A DNA stretch of 64,000 bases from an uncultured Prevotella sp. (lineage in GTDB: Bacteria; Bacteroidota; Bacteroidia; Bacteroidales; Bacteroidaceae), in assembly GCA_946183415.1 (NCBI GenBank), contig CAMHAM010000008.1, positions 25,911 to 89,910 on the forward strand. Direction: 5' to 3'. The position numbers were made by a program, and so were the translations under genes. A model generated the notes under the pieces. It ran no database searches. It saw nothing but the letters and a program-made list of their open reading frames with translations, and was not told where the DNA came from. Shown here piece after piece: positions 50,298 to 58,706 of the stretch. Each line of letters begins with the position of its first letter. Position 1 is the stretch's first letter.

Positions 50298-53200
50298 TCA
50301 ATCTGTCGCAATCTCACGACAAATTGTCAGAGCTAAAGCAACAGAAGGCACAGAAGAGATGACCACAGAGCGTTTGCCGTTGGCCTCACGGAAGTTGCAC
50401 TGACGGGGATGGCGCGACACATAGTCGAGGATACGACCAAAGGCTTCGCTTTGGAAATAGGGACTATCGGAATTGCTGACGAAATAGAGGAACATCTTTC
50501 CCTGTTTCAACATGAGTTTCTCGATGCCCAGCTGTTTGCCCAGTACTCGGAGGGGCACCACATTGATCAGTTCCTCGCCCACATCGGGGATAGCACCAAA
50601 ACGATCGACCAAGCGTCTGCGATAGGCCTCAAGATCATTGTCGAGATGGTTGCTGCCAGCCAGATTGTCGAGCTCACGATAGAGCAGCATGCGCTCAGAG
50701 TCGCTGGGCACATACTGATCGGGGAAGTACATCTCGATATCGGATTCCAGGGCGCAATCGTCGACCCAAGCTGAGGAAGGAGGAAGGAGGAAGGAGGAAG
50801 GAGATTTGTCTGAGGCAGGAGTATTCTCTTTCCTCTTACCTTCTTCCGAAAAATCCATCTCATTCTTCAACTCCGCCATAGCCTGGTTGAGAATCTTCTG
50901 GTAGGTTTCGTAGCCGAGATCGGAGATGAAGCCGCTCTGCTCGGAACCCAACAGATTGCCAGCCCCTCGGATGTCGAGATCCTGCATGGCGATATTGATG
51001 CCTGAGCCAAGATCAGAGAAATTCTCAAGGGCTTCGAGACGACGACGGCTATCAACAGGAAGAGCAGCAAGCGGAGGTGCCAGCAGATAACAGAAAGCCT
51101 TGCGGTTGCCACGTCCCACGCGTCCTCGCATCTGGTGAAGGTCCGAGAGTCCGAAGTTATGGGCACCATTGATGATGATGGTGTTGGCATTGGGTATATC
51201 GATGCCGTTCTCGACAATCGTCGTAGAGAGCAGCACATCATAGTCGTAGTTGGAGAAGTCGAGAATAATCTGTTCGAGTTCTTCGGGCTTCATCTGTCCA
51301 TGTCCGATAGCCACACGGGCATCAGGGATATACTTATGGATCATATCAGCAATCTCCTGCAACTGACTGATACGGTTGTTGACAAAATAGACCTGCCCAT
51401 TGCGTGACATCTCGAAGTTGATGGCGTCAGTGATAATCTCTGCACCGAAAGTATGTATCTCAGTCTGAATGGGATAGCGGTTGGGAGGCGGTGTCTGAAT
51501 GACACTAAGGTCACGGGCCCCGACGAGCGAAAACTGGAGGGTACGAGGTATAGGCGTTGCCGACATCGTCAGTGTATCCACATTCGACTTCAGCTGGCGC
51601 AGTTTCTCTTTCGTAGAGACACCGAATTTTTGTTCCTCATCGATGATGAGCAGACCGAGGTCCTTAAACTTCACCGTTTTGCCGATGAGTTTATGCGTAC
51701 CTATTATAATATCTATCTTTCCGTCGGCCAGATCTTTCAGCAGCGCAGTGGTCTGTTTGGCACTGCGGGCACGCGTCAGATAATCCACCCGCACAGGCAT
51801 ATCCTTCAGACGACTGGTAAAGGTACGGAAATGCTGATAGGCAAGTACCGTCGTAGGCACGAGCACAGCCACCTGTTTACCATCGGTAGCAGCCTTGAAC
51901 GCAGCGCGCACAGCCACCTCGGTCTTGCCGAACCCCACATCACCACAGACCAAGCGGTCCATCGGCTTGGCCATCTCCATGTCAGCCTTCACATCCTGCG
52001 TGGCCTTCAACTGATCAGGCGTGTCCTCATAGAGGAAACTGGCCTCGAGTTCATGTTGCAGATAGCTGTCGTGGCTAAAGGCGAAGCCCTTCTCGCGACG
52101 GCGCTTGGCATAGAGCTTGATGAGATCGCGGGCGATGTCCTTGATATGTTTCTTAGTGCGCTCCTTCAGTCGTTCCCACTGGCCAGTACCCAACGTAGAG
52201 AGACGAGGTCCCTCGCCACCATCCTGCGACTTGTACTTCGACACCTTATATAAAGAATGGATAGAGACGTAGATACTGTCGCCATGCTGGTAGAGGATCT
52301 TGATCATCTCCTGATAGGTCTCCTCGCCCTTCGCATTGGTAACGGGCATACGGACCAAACCACCGAACTTTCCGACACCATGATCGACATGAACCACAAA
52401 GTCGCCAATCTCAAACTGTTGAATTTCCTTCAGGGTGAGCGCCATCTTACCGCTACGGGCCTTGTCGCTCTTGAGGTTATACTTATGGAAACGGTCGAAG
52501 ATCTGATGATCGGTAAAGAAACAGATGCGCAGATCGTCGTCGGCAAAGCCCTCATGAAGGGTGTTTTGGACAGGGGTGAAGATCGAGGAGCGAGGAGGGA
52601 GGAGTGTGGAGGGAGGAGTGAGGAGTGAGGAGGGTGGAGTGTGGAGGGTGGAGGGAGATATGTTGGCTTCGAGGATTTCGCGCAAACGTTCGTTTTGCTT
52701 CTGGCTATCGGCAAGGATAAAGATCTGATACCCCTGCAGCAGATAGTCTTCGAACGACTTCGTGAGCAAGTCGAAGTTCTTGTGGAACAACGGCTGGACG
52801 GAGATATTGAAGTGAAGCGTGGAAAGTGAAGAGTGAGAAGTCGTGGGGCGGTGGCCGAAGTCGATACGACGGAAGGTCTCGGCATCGTTCATGAACTGTA
52901 CACCCGTAATGAGTTGTGACTCCTTCTGCAGCTGGCGCTCAATCTCGCGCTGCTCCATCTCCGTAGCCTGTTCCATCTGTTCCATCTTCGCCTGGGCAGA
53001 GAAGCCTTCCTGATAGGTGCGGTCGATGGCATCGCGCACATAGAGGAAATCCTTCGTGACCAGCACCACATCCTTAGGTACAAACGAAAGGAAAGGTTCT
53101 TTCTCTTCAGCCGTCACAGCCAGTTCGGGTACAATCTCGATGCGCTCACGCTGGTCTTTGGAGAGCTGATCCTCCACCTCGAACGTACGGATGGAGTCGA

Positions 53201-53855
53201 TATCATCGCCAAAGAAGTCGACACGGTAGGGATATTCACAACTATAGGAATAGACGTCGAGGATGGAACCACGAAGGGCAAACTGTCCGGGTTCATAGAC
53301 ATAATCCACTTCCTTGAAACCAAAACTGCGCAACGTCTTCTCAATATCTGATATAGCGATGGTCTGGTCTTTTTCAAGCACAAGCGTCCTTGTGTCGAGT
53401 GTCTGCTTCGACACTACCATCTCGGCCAATGCTTCCGGATAAGTCACGATATAAATCGAGGAGGGAGGAGTGTGGAGGGAGGAGTGTGGAGGGATGGGGG
53501 TGGAGGGAGAGGCGCTGAGCTGTGTGAGGACTTCTGTGCGAAGGATCTCTGAGGCAGCATCGCGCTGGGCATACTTCACAGCACGGCGATAACTGCTGGG
53601 GAAGAAAAGCACATCACGACTGCCCATCAACTGCACCAAATCGTGGTAGAAATAACCAGCCTCTTCAGCATCCTGAAGGATAAACAACAGGCGGCAAGGG
53701 CACTTGGTGGCCAGACTGCTAAAGAACATCGGGGCACTGGAGCCCAACAAACCATCGAGGAAAATCGTGCTATCCGAAGATTTCCCTAACTCCTTTGCCA
53801 GTGCCGACACCTGCGGCAACTGTGCGTATAATTTTACTAATTCTTGTATATTCAT
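50298..53855 (-). CDS. mfd: Transcription-repair coupling factor with repeat-derived insertions
   Basis: A 1185-residue DNA translocase that removes stalled RNA polymerase and recruits UvrA. The N-terminal UvrB-like part runs to about 380, then the polymerase-binding domain (VVHVDHGVGKFGGL), then helicase motifs (GDVGFGKTEV Walker A near 637; DEEQKFG near 738; the TRG motif region HQMRGRVGRGNRKAFCY) and a C-terminal regulatory domain. It is longer than typical Bacteroidales Mfd because four low-complexity Ser/Pro/Leu/Thr stretches interrupt it near residues 117-132, 337-349, 400-423 and 1018-1027. These are translations of heptamer repeat arrays. All lie outside the recognised motifs, and the frame is intact. 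Confidence 0.95.
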   Translation of the reverse strand: MNIQELVKLYAQLPQVSALAKELGKSSDSTIFLDGLLGSSAPMFFSSLATKCPCRLLFILQDAEEAGYFYHDLVQLMGSRDVLFFPSSYRRAVKYAQRDAASEILRTEVLTQLSASPSTPIPPHSSLHTPPSSIYIVTYPEALAEMVVSKQTLDTRTLVLEKDQTIAISDIEKTLRSFGFKEVDYVYEPGQFALRGSILDVYSYSCEYPYRVDFFGDDIDSIRTFEVEDQLSKDQRERIEIVPELAVTAEEKEPFLSFVPKDVVLVTKDFLYVRDAIDRTYQEGFSAQAKMEQMEQATEMEQREIERQLQKESQLITGVQFMNDAETFRRIDFGHRPTTSHSSLSTLHFNISVQPLFHKNFDLLTKSFEDYLLQGYQIFILADSQKQNERLREILEANISPSTLHTPPSSLLTPPSTLLPPRSSIFTPVQNTLHEGFADDDLRICFFTDHQIFDRFHKYNLKSDKARSGKMALTLKEIQQFEIGDFVVHVDHGVGKFGGLVRMPVTNAKGEETYQEMIKILYQHGDSIYVSIHSLYKVSKYKSQDGGEGPRLSTLGTGQWERLKERTKKHIKDIARDLIKLYAKRRREKGFAFSHDSYLQHELEASFLYEDTPDQLKATQDVKADMEMAKPMDRLVCGDVGFGKTEVAVRAAFKAATDGKQVAVLVPTTVLAYQHFRTFTSRLKDMPVRVDYLTRARSAKQTTALLKDLADGKIDIIIGTHKLIGKTVKFKDLGLLIIDEEQKFGVSTKEKLRQLKSNVDTLTMSATPIPRTLQFSLVGARDLSVIQTPPPNRYPIQTEIHTFGAEIITDAINFEMSRNGQVYFVNNRISQLQEIADMIHKYIPDARVAIGHGQMKPEELEQIILDFSNYDYDVLLSTTIVENGIDIPNANTIIINGAHNFGLSDLHQMRGRVGRGNRKAFCYLLAPPLAALPVDSRRRLEALENFSDLGSGINIAMQDLDIRGAGNLLGSEQSGFISDLGYETYQKILNQAMAELKNEMDFSEEGKRKENTPASDKSPSSFLLPPSSAWVDDCALESDIEMYFPDQYVPSDSERMLLYRELDNLAGSNHLDNDLEAYRRRLVDRFGAIPDVGEELINVVPLRVLGKQLGIEKLMLKQGKMFLYFVSNSDSPYFQSEAFGRILDYVSRHPRQCNFREANGKRSVVISSVPSVALALTICREIATD
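50773..50804 (-). repeat. Heptamer array inside mfd (CTTCCTC units)
   Basis: Four perfect 7-bp units plus a partial one, encoding SPSSFLLPPSS at about residues 1017-1027 of Mfd. Confidence 0.85.
52585..52661 (-). repeat. Longest heptamer array inside mfd (ten units)
   Basis: Ten consecutive 7-bp units of the form CTCCWCM, such as ACTCCTC and CCTCCAC, on the coding strand (52585-52654). Three units make 21 nt, so the translation has a heptapeptide period (PSTLHTP, PSSLLTP, PSTLLPP). Confidence 0.9.
52808..52842 (-). repeat. Degenerate heptamer array inside mfd (CACTTCA type)
   Basis: Five diverged 7-bp units, coding strand TTCACTC-like, encoding the SHSSLSTLHF stretch near residues 337-349 of Mfd. 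Confidence 0.7.
53458..53506 (-). repeat. Heptamer array inside mfd near the N-terminus
   Basis: Seven 7-bp units (CCTCCTC, ACTCCTC, CCTCCAC types) encoding STPIPPHSSLHTPPSS at residues 117-132. Confidence 0.85.
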
Positions 53856-53868
53856 CGCGAATTGTGTG

Positions 53869-53876
53869 CAAAATTA
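53869..53876 (-). promoter_or_regulatory. mfd -7 element
   Basis: TAATTTTG on the minus strand, 14 bp upstream of the mfd ATG. The -33 element is not clear. A mirror-image element serves the divergent gene. Confidence 0.6.
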
Positions 53877-53919
53877 CAAAAAAAGCTACAGAATAAACAG
53901 ATTATCGCAGATTTTTTAT

Positions 53920-53927
53920 TAATTTTG
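53920..53927 (+). promoter_or_regulatory. -7 element of the mannosyltransferase gene
   Basis: TAATTTTG 20 bp upstream of ATG 53947. The -33 element is weak. Confidence 0.6.
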
Positions 53928-53946
53928 CAGCGTAATAACTGAGATT

Positions 53947-54696
53947 ATGCATTCGAGCGACAGTATTGTCATCATACCTACCTATAACGAGAAGGAGAAT
54001 ATCGAAAAGATTATACGTGCGATATTTGCCCTCTCAAAGTGTTTCCACATTCTCGTCATCGACGACGGATCGCCCGATGGCACAGCTGGTATCGTGAAAG
54101 TCCTGATGGCCAACGAATTTGGTGATCGTCTGTTTATCCATGAACGCTCAGGCAAACTGGGACTGGGCACAGCCTACATCGAAGGATTCAAGTGGTCTCT
54201 GGCACACGATTATGAATATATCTTCGAGATGGATGCCGACTTCAGCCATGACCCCAACGATCTGCCACGACTCTATGGCGCCTGTCACGACGAGGGTTAC
54301 GACATGGCCATTGGCTCACGCTATGTATCAGGTGTCAACGTGGTGAACTGGCCCATCGGCAGAGTACTCATGAGCTATTTCGCCTCGAAATACGTGAAGT
54401 GCATCACAGGATTCAAGGTTCACGACACAACTGCAGGTTTCGTCTGCTACAAGCGTCGGGTGCTGAAGACCATCGAACTGGACAAGATACGCTTTAAGGG
54501 CTATGGTTTCCAGATAGAGATGAAATACACGGCTCACAAGATCGGCTTTAAGATCAAGGAGGTGAGTGTGATTTTCGTGAACCGTAAGGAAGGCACCAGC
54601 AAGATGTCGGGCGGTATCTTCGGTGAGGCGTTTTTCGGTGTGATACGGCTCCGCTGGGACGGTTGGACGAGAAAATACCCGAAGATCCAGACATAA
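53947..54696 (+). CDS. Polyprenol-phosphate mannosyltransferase (DPM1-like, GT2)
   Basis: A 249-residue cytoplasmic-face enzyme that moves mannose from GDP-mannose to a polyprenyl phosphate. GT-A motifs are PTYNEKENI (11-19), DDGSPDGTA (39-47) and the DxD-type MDADFSHDP near 96. IGSRYVSG and the C-terminal KEGTSKMSGGIF are diagnostic for the DPM1 family. It has no membrane domain, like the short class. The acyltransferase gene follows 43 bp downstream in the same direction. Confidence 0.9.
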   Translation: MHSSDSIVIIPTYNEKENIEKIIRAIFALSKCFHILVIDDGSPDGTAGIVKVLMANEFGDRLFIHERSGKLGLGTAYIEGFKWSLAHDYEYIFEMDADFSHDPNDLPRLYGACHDEGYDMAIGSRYVSGVNVVNWPIGRVLMSYFASKYVKCITGFKVHDTTAGFVCYKRRVLKTIELDKIRFKGYGFQIEMKYTAHKIGFKIKEVSVIFVNRKEGTSKMSGGIFGEAFFGVIRLRWDGWTRKYPKIQT

Positions 54697-54739
54697 GATT
54701 TTTTGCAGACATAATAACATCAGAACATATTTTAAGACT

Positions 54740-55501
54740 GTGAATATTCTCTATAAGATCTATCAGATTTTTATTGCTTTCCCCGTGATGATCATTATCA
54801 CGATTATCACCGCATTCGAGGTGGGCATCGGAACCACCATCGGCAACGGTCACTACTGGGGTTACTATCCTGGACGCTGGTGGGCAAAGGTCATCATGCG
54901 GGCTTTCCTGCTGCCTGTGAAAGTGGAGGGGAGCGAGCATCTGGAAAGTGACCAGAGCTATGTGTTTGTGGCCAATCATCAAGGCATCTTCGACGTCTTT
55001 CTGATCTATGGCTATCTTGGCCGTAACTTCAAGTGGATGATGAAATACCAGCTTGGCAAGATTCCCTTTGTGGGCTATGCCTGCAGGAAGTCGCACCAGA
55101 TATTTGTAGACAAGCGTGGTCCGAAGAAGATTCAGAAGACCTATGAGACTGCCCGTGAGATTCTGAAGGAGGGCTACAGTGTGACGGTGTTCCCCGAGGG
55201 AGCCCGCTCGTTTACAGGGCACATGGGTAAGTTCAGGAAAGGCGCCTTTGCTCTGGCTAACGAATTGCAGCTGCCCGTTGTGCCGCTGACCATCAACGGC
55301 TCGTTCGACGTACTGCCACGCACGAGAGGATTTATCAATCTCATCGACTGGCATCCGCTGTCACTGACCATCCATCAGCCCATCTACCCTGTAGGACAGG
55401 GACCTGAGAATGTAGATGCTACCATGCGCCAAGCCTATGAGTCGGTGATGTCGGCACTCACACCCGAATACCAAGGATATGTAGAAAACCCAGACCAATG
55501 A
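54740..55501 (+). CDS. plsC: 1-acyl-sn-glycerol-3-phosphate acyltransferase
   Basis: A 253-residue membrane-associated enzyme that makes phosphatidic acid. The catalytic HX4D is His80-Asp85 (NHQGIFD) and the second motif is FPEGARS (Glu153). An N-terminal hydrophobic helix (about 5-25) anchors it. The start is GTG at 54740, which keeps the usual N-terminal helix. The stop overlaps the next gene by 4 bp. Confidence 0.9.
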   Translation: MNILYKIYQIFIAFPVMIIITIITAFEVGIGTTIGNGHYWGYYPGRWWAKVIMRAFLLPVKVEGSEHLESDQSYVFVANHQGIFDVFLIYGYLGRNFKWMMKYQLGKIPFVGYACRKSHQIFVDKRGPKKIQKTYETAREILKEGYSVTVFPEGARSFTGHMGKFRKGAFALANELQLPVVPLTINGSFDVLPRTRGFINLIDWHPLSLTIHQPIYPVGQGPENVDATMRQAYESVMSALTPEYQGYVENPDQ

Positions 55502-56697
55502 TTGCAAGAAACATCATTTTATTCCTATTACTTCTCGTTCTACCTTATTTATATATAGACCTAAGGTATTTCCGCCAGAAGAAAGTATGGTGGAAGCGCT
55601 TGTTACTATATGTGCCCTGTGTGGCGATGGTGGCTTATGCAATCTATCTGGCGATGGGGCGCGACTTCATCCCAGGCAACGACCACATCTTCGTGCTTTA
55701 CGCCTTCCTGTTGCTGTTAGGCTTCATCATCATTCCACAGTGGACATTCATTCTCTGTTCGCTGATAGGCAAGGGGTGTTCCAAACTCGTGCGCAAATTC
55801 AAAAGTCCGGAACAACTGTTACGCCCCGCCAAGAACTACGGTAATCTGGCGGGCATTGCCAGCATTCCACTCATCTGGGGGATGGTTGGCTGGGGCTCGT
55901 CCTTCGGATTCAACAAGTTTGAGGTGAACCACATAGAATATGCCTCTTCCGAATTACCCAAAGCCTTCGACGGTTATAAGATTGTACTCTTCTCTGATGC
56001 CCATGTGGGCAGTTACCAGCAGCACAACAGCGACGTGCTGAAAAATGCCATCGATAGCATCAATGCTCAGAATCCCGATTTGATCGTCTTCACTGGCGAC
56101 CTGCAGAATATCCAACCTTCGGAGCTCTATCCCCATCGTGAGGTGCTGGCTTCACTCAAGGCCAAGGATGGTGTCTACTCCGTGCTCGGCAACCACGACT
56201 ATGCCAACTATCTGGGATGCGACGAGGCTGTGAAGGCAGCTAACTGCAAGGAGATCATATCGCTTCAGCGACAGATGGGCTGGACGATGTTGCTGAATGA
56301 TCACTGCACCATCAAGCGCGACACAGCCAGTTTCATCCTGGCGGGTATGGAGAACGACGGCGACGGTAAGCATTTTCCTCAGAAAGGTGATATCACCAAG
56401 ACATTAGAGGATGTACCCGACGGCAGTTTCATCCTGATGCTCGAGCACGACCCCTCAGCCTGGCGCCGTAAGATCATTCCCGACGGCAGAGCCCAACTGA
56501 CGCTCAGCGGCCATACCCACGCCATGCAGTTCAACATCTTCGGTTGGTGTCCGATGTCGTTATCTGGCAAGGAGTTCTGGGGATGGTATGAAGAAGGACG
56601 ACAGAAACTATTCGTCACAGCAGGTCTCGGCGGACTGATTCCTTTCCGCCTGGGTGCTACTGGCGAGATTGTAGTCCTGACACTCAGGGCAAAATAA
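55498..56697 (+). CDS. Membrane-anchored metallophosphoesterase (YaeI-like)
   Basis: A 399-residue protein. Four hydrophobic segments occupy the first 140 residues, followed by a calcineurin-like domain: LFSDAHVGS (about 162-170), FTGDLQN, LGNHDYANY and LSGHTHAMQFN. These supply the two-metal centre. The domain order matches YaeI/YkuE-type enzymes, some of which act on lipid-linked phosphates. Coupling to plsC by a 4-bp overlap supports a lipid role, but this is inference. Confidence 0.87.
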   Translation: MIARNIILFLLLLVLPYLYIDLRYFRQKKVWWKRLLLYVPCVAMVAYAIYLAMGRDFIPGNDHIFVLYAFLLLLGFIIIPQWTFILCSLIGKGCSKLVRKFKSPEQLLRPAKNYGNLAGIASIPLIWGMVGWGSSFGFNKFEVNHIEYASSELPKAFDGYKIVLFSDAHVGSYQQHNSDVLKNAIDSINAQNPDLIVFTGDLQNIQPSELYPHREVLASLKAKDGVYSVLGNHDYANYLGCDEAVKAANCKEIISLQRQMGWTMLLNDHCTIKRDTASFILAGMENDGDGKHFPQKGDITKTLEDVPDGSFILMLEHDPSAWRRKIIPDGRAQLTLSGHTHAMQFNIFGWCPMSLSGKEFWGWYEEGRQKLFVTAGLGGLIPFRLGATGEIVVLTLRAK

Positions 56698-56724
56698 CAC
56701 AGAATAACTTAAACCCTAAAGATT

Positions 56725-57867
56725 ATGAGAAAGAATAGCTTTAAACTGGCCATGATCCTTGTGGCATTGTTCATTTCCACAGCTTGTTTCGCACAGGCAG
56801 GAAAAGTGAATAACTTCCGCATCAAGCGCGGTACAAACATCAGTCACTGGCTGTCACAGTCAGAGCAGCGTGGTGAGGCAAGGCGACTTCACATTCAGGA
56901 AGACGACTTTGCGCGTCTTGAAGAACTGGGATTCGACTTCGTACGTATTCCCATCGACGAGGTACAGTTCTGGGATGAGCAGGGTAACAAACTGCCTGAG
57001 GCCTGGGACTTGCTGAAGAACGCACTTGACTGGAGCCTCAAGCACAACCTCCGCGCCATCGTAGACCTCCACATCATCCGTTCGCACTATTTCAATGCCG
57101 TCAACGAAGACGGACAAAATGCGAACACCCTCTTCACCTCAGAGAAGGCGCAGCAGGATCTGATCAACCTGTGGTACCAGCTCTCAGACTTCCTGAAAGA
57201 TCGCAGTTGCGACTGGGTGGCCTATGAGTTTATGAACGAGCCCGTGGCTGATGAGCACGAGCAGTGGAACCAGTTAGTGGCTAAGGTACATAAAGCCCTC
57301 CGCTCGAGAGAGGCTCAGCGCACACTCGTCATCGGATCAAACCGTTGGCAGGGTCACGAGACGATGAAGTATCTGAAGGTGCCCGAGGGCGACAAGAACA
57401 TCGTGCTCTCTTTCCACTACTACAACCCGATGATTCTCACGCACTACGGTGCATGGTGGGCACCCATCGGCAGATATTATAAAGGCAAGGTACATTATCC
57501 AGGCGTGCTCGTGACAAAGGAGGATTACGATGCCGCCCCCGATGAGATCAAGCCCGAACTGAAGCAGTATACCGAGCAGGTGTGGGATATCAACAAGATA
57601 CGTGAGCAGTTCAAGGATGCCATCGAGGCTGCGAAGAAATACGGCTTGCAATTGTTCTGTGGTGAGTGGGGTGTCTACGAGCCCGTTGACCGTGAGTTGG
57701 CCTATAACTGGACACGCGACATGCTGACGGTATTCGACGAGTTTAACATCGCCTGGACCACTTGGTGCTACGATGCCGACTTCGGTTTCTGGGACCAGCA
57801 GCGCCATACCTATAAGGATCGTCCGCTAGTAGAGCTCCTGATGTCAGGCAAGCCACTTGAGAAATAA
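56725..57867 (+). CDS. Secreted glycoside hydrolase family 5 enzyme
   Basis: A 380-residue protein with a signal peptide ending near CFAQ. It is a (beta/alpha)8 cellulase-fold enzyme: GTNISHWL at the N-terminus, DFVRIPID, VDLHIIR, acid/base Glu172 in YEFMNEP, FHYYNP and nucleophile Glu314 in CGEWGVYEP. The family cleaves beta-glucans, mannans or related links; the exact substrate cannot be read. It has no carbohydrate-binding module and no susCD pair nearby. The stop directly abuts the stop of the convergent gene. Confidence 0.9.
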   Translation: MRKNSFKLAMILVALFISTACFAQAGKVNNFRIKRGTNISHWLSQSEQRGEARRLHIQEDDFARLEELGFDFVRIPIDEVQFWDEQGNKLPEAWDLLKNALDWSLKHNLRAIVDLHIIRSHYFNAVNEDGQNANTLFTSEKAQQDLINLWYQLSDFLKDRSCDWVAYEFMNEPVADEHEQWNQLVAKVHKALRSREAQRTLVIGSNRWQGHETMKYLKVPEGDKNIVLSFHYYNPMILTHYGAWWAPIGRYYKGKVHYPGVLVTKEDYDAAPDEIKPELKQYTEQVWDINKIREQFKDAIEAAKKYGLQLFCGEWGVYEPVDRELAYNWTRDMLTVFDEFNIAWTTWCYDADFGFWDQQRHTYKDRPLVELLMSGKPLEK

Positions 57868-58680
57868 TCAGAGATTAGCCGCCAGGAACTTGCGGCATAC
57901 TTCTATGGGAAGACCACGACGGCGCGCATAATCGCCAAGTTGGTCTTCTCCTATTTTTCCTATAGAGAAATAATGTGCTTTAGGGTGAGCCAACATCAGA
58001 CCACTGACACTGGCATGCGGTTTCATGGCACCACTCTCAGTCAGTCGGATACCAATCTGTTTCATATCAAGCAAATCATCGAGAATGAAGTTCAGACTGG
58101 CATCGGGCAGAGAAGGATAACCCACAGCCGGACGGATGCCCTGGAATTTTTCAATCAGCATCTCAGGTATGGTCAACTGCTCATCTTTGGCATAACCCCA
58201 AAACTCTTTTCTCACTTGTTCATGAATGCGTTCGGCAGCAGCCTCAGCCAGACGATCGGCTAAGAGTTGAACCAGCATCTTCTGATAGTCATCCTTCGCG
58301 AAATCCGTCTCAAGTCCCATATCCACAGTCGTGGCGAAAACTCCTATTTTCGAGGAAGGAGGAACGAGGAAGGAGGAAGGAGATATCTCTTTAGGGTAAA
58401 TAAAATCAGCGAGACAAAGGTAGGGCGGTTTGCCTTGCTGCTGGCGCAGGCAAGGTATTCTCGTTCCTCGACACACAACAATATCATCCCCGTCTGAATA
58501 AGCTTCGAAGAGTTCAAAGAGCGCGTATGCACGATATCGCCCTTCGAGTTCTTCCAACAATCGTAAGGCTTCCTCACGCAGACGATCCTTCTCCGTCTGC
58601 TCCTTCACCTGCCAGGCGAAGAAGAAGTACGGCCAGTTGATGTAAGGCGTCAACGCTGAGATATCGTAGGTGAGTTTCAA
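57868..58680 (-). CDS. Free-standing methionine synthase activation domain
   Basis: A 270-residue cytoplasmic protein matching the C-terminal AdoMet-binding reactivation domain of cobalamin-dependent MetH: IRPAVGYPSLPD (RxxxGY, SAM binding), GIRLTESGAMKPHASVSGL, AHPKAHYFSIGKIGEDQLGDYA. The domain normally remethylates oxidised cobalamin within MetH; here it is a separate gene, a split arrangement seen in some Bacteroidetes. The start appears to be TTG at 58678-58680, inside a heptamer array. A second array inserts SPSSFLVPPSS near residue 103. Both suggest repeat invasion of the gene. Confidence 0.83.
   Translation of the reverse strand: MKLTYDISALTPYINWPYFFFAWQVKEQTEKDRLREEALRLLEELEGRYRAYALFELFEAYSDGDDIVVCRGTRIPCLRQQQGKPPYLCLADFIYPKEISPSSFLVPPSSKIGVFATTVDMGLETDFAKDDYQKMLVQLLADRLAEAAAERIHEQVRKEFWGYAKDEQLTIPEMLIEKFQGIRPAVGYPSLPDASLNFILDDLLDMKQIGIRLTESGAMKPHASVSGLMLAHPKAHYFSIGKIGEDQLGDYARRRGLPIEVCRKFLAANL
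58352..58382 (-). repeat. Heptamer array inside the MetH-activation gene
   Basis: Four 7-bp units (CTTCCTC, with one GTTCCTC variant) plus a partial one. The same unit type and the same encoded peptide occur in mfd at 50773-50804. Confidence 0.85.
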
Positions 58681-58706
58681 AGTGAAGAGTGAAAAGTGAA
58701 GAGTTA
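58679..58706 (-). repeat. Heptamer array between pyrC and the MetH-activation gene
   Basis: Units TCACTTT, TCACTCT, TCACTTT and TAACTCT on the minus strand. The array holds the pyrC stop (58704-58706) and the TTG start of the next gene. Confidence 0.75.

Noticed and set aside
52430..52885. Alternative minus-strand frame within mfd
   Set aside because: Shadow frame created by the repeat arrays; the mfd frame is continuous and carries the conserved motifs.
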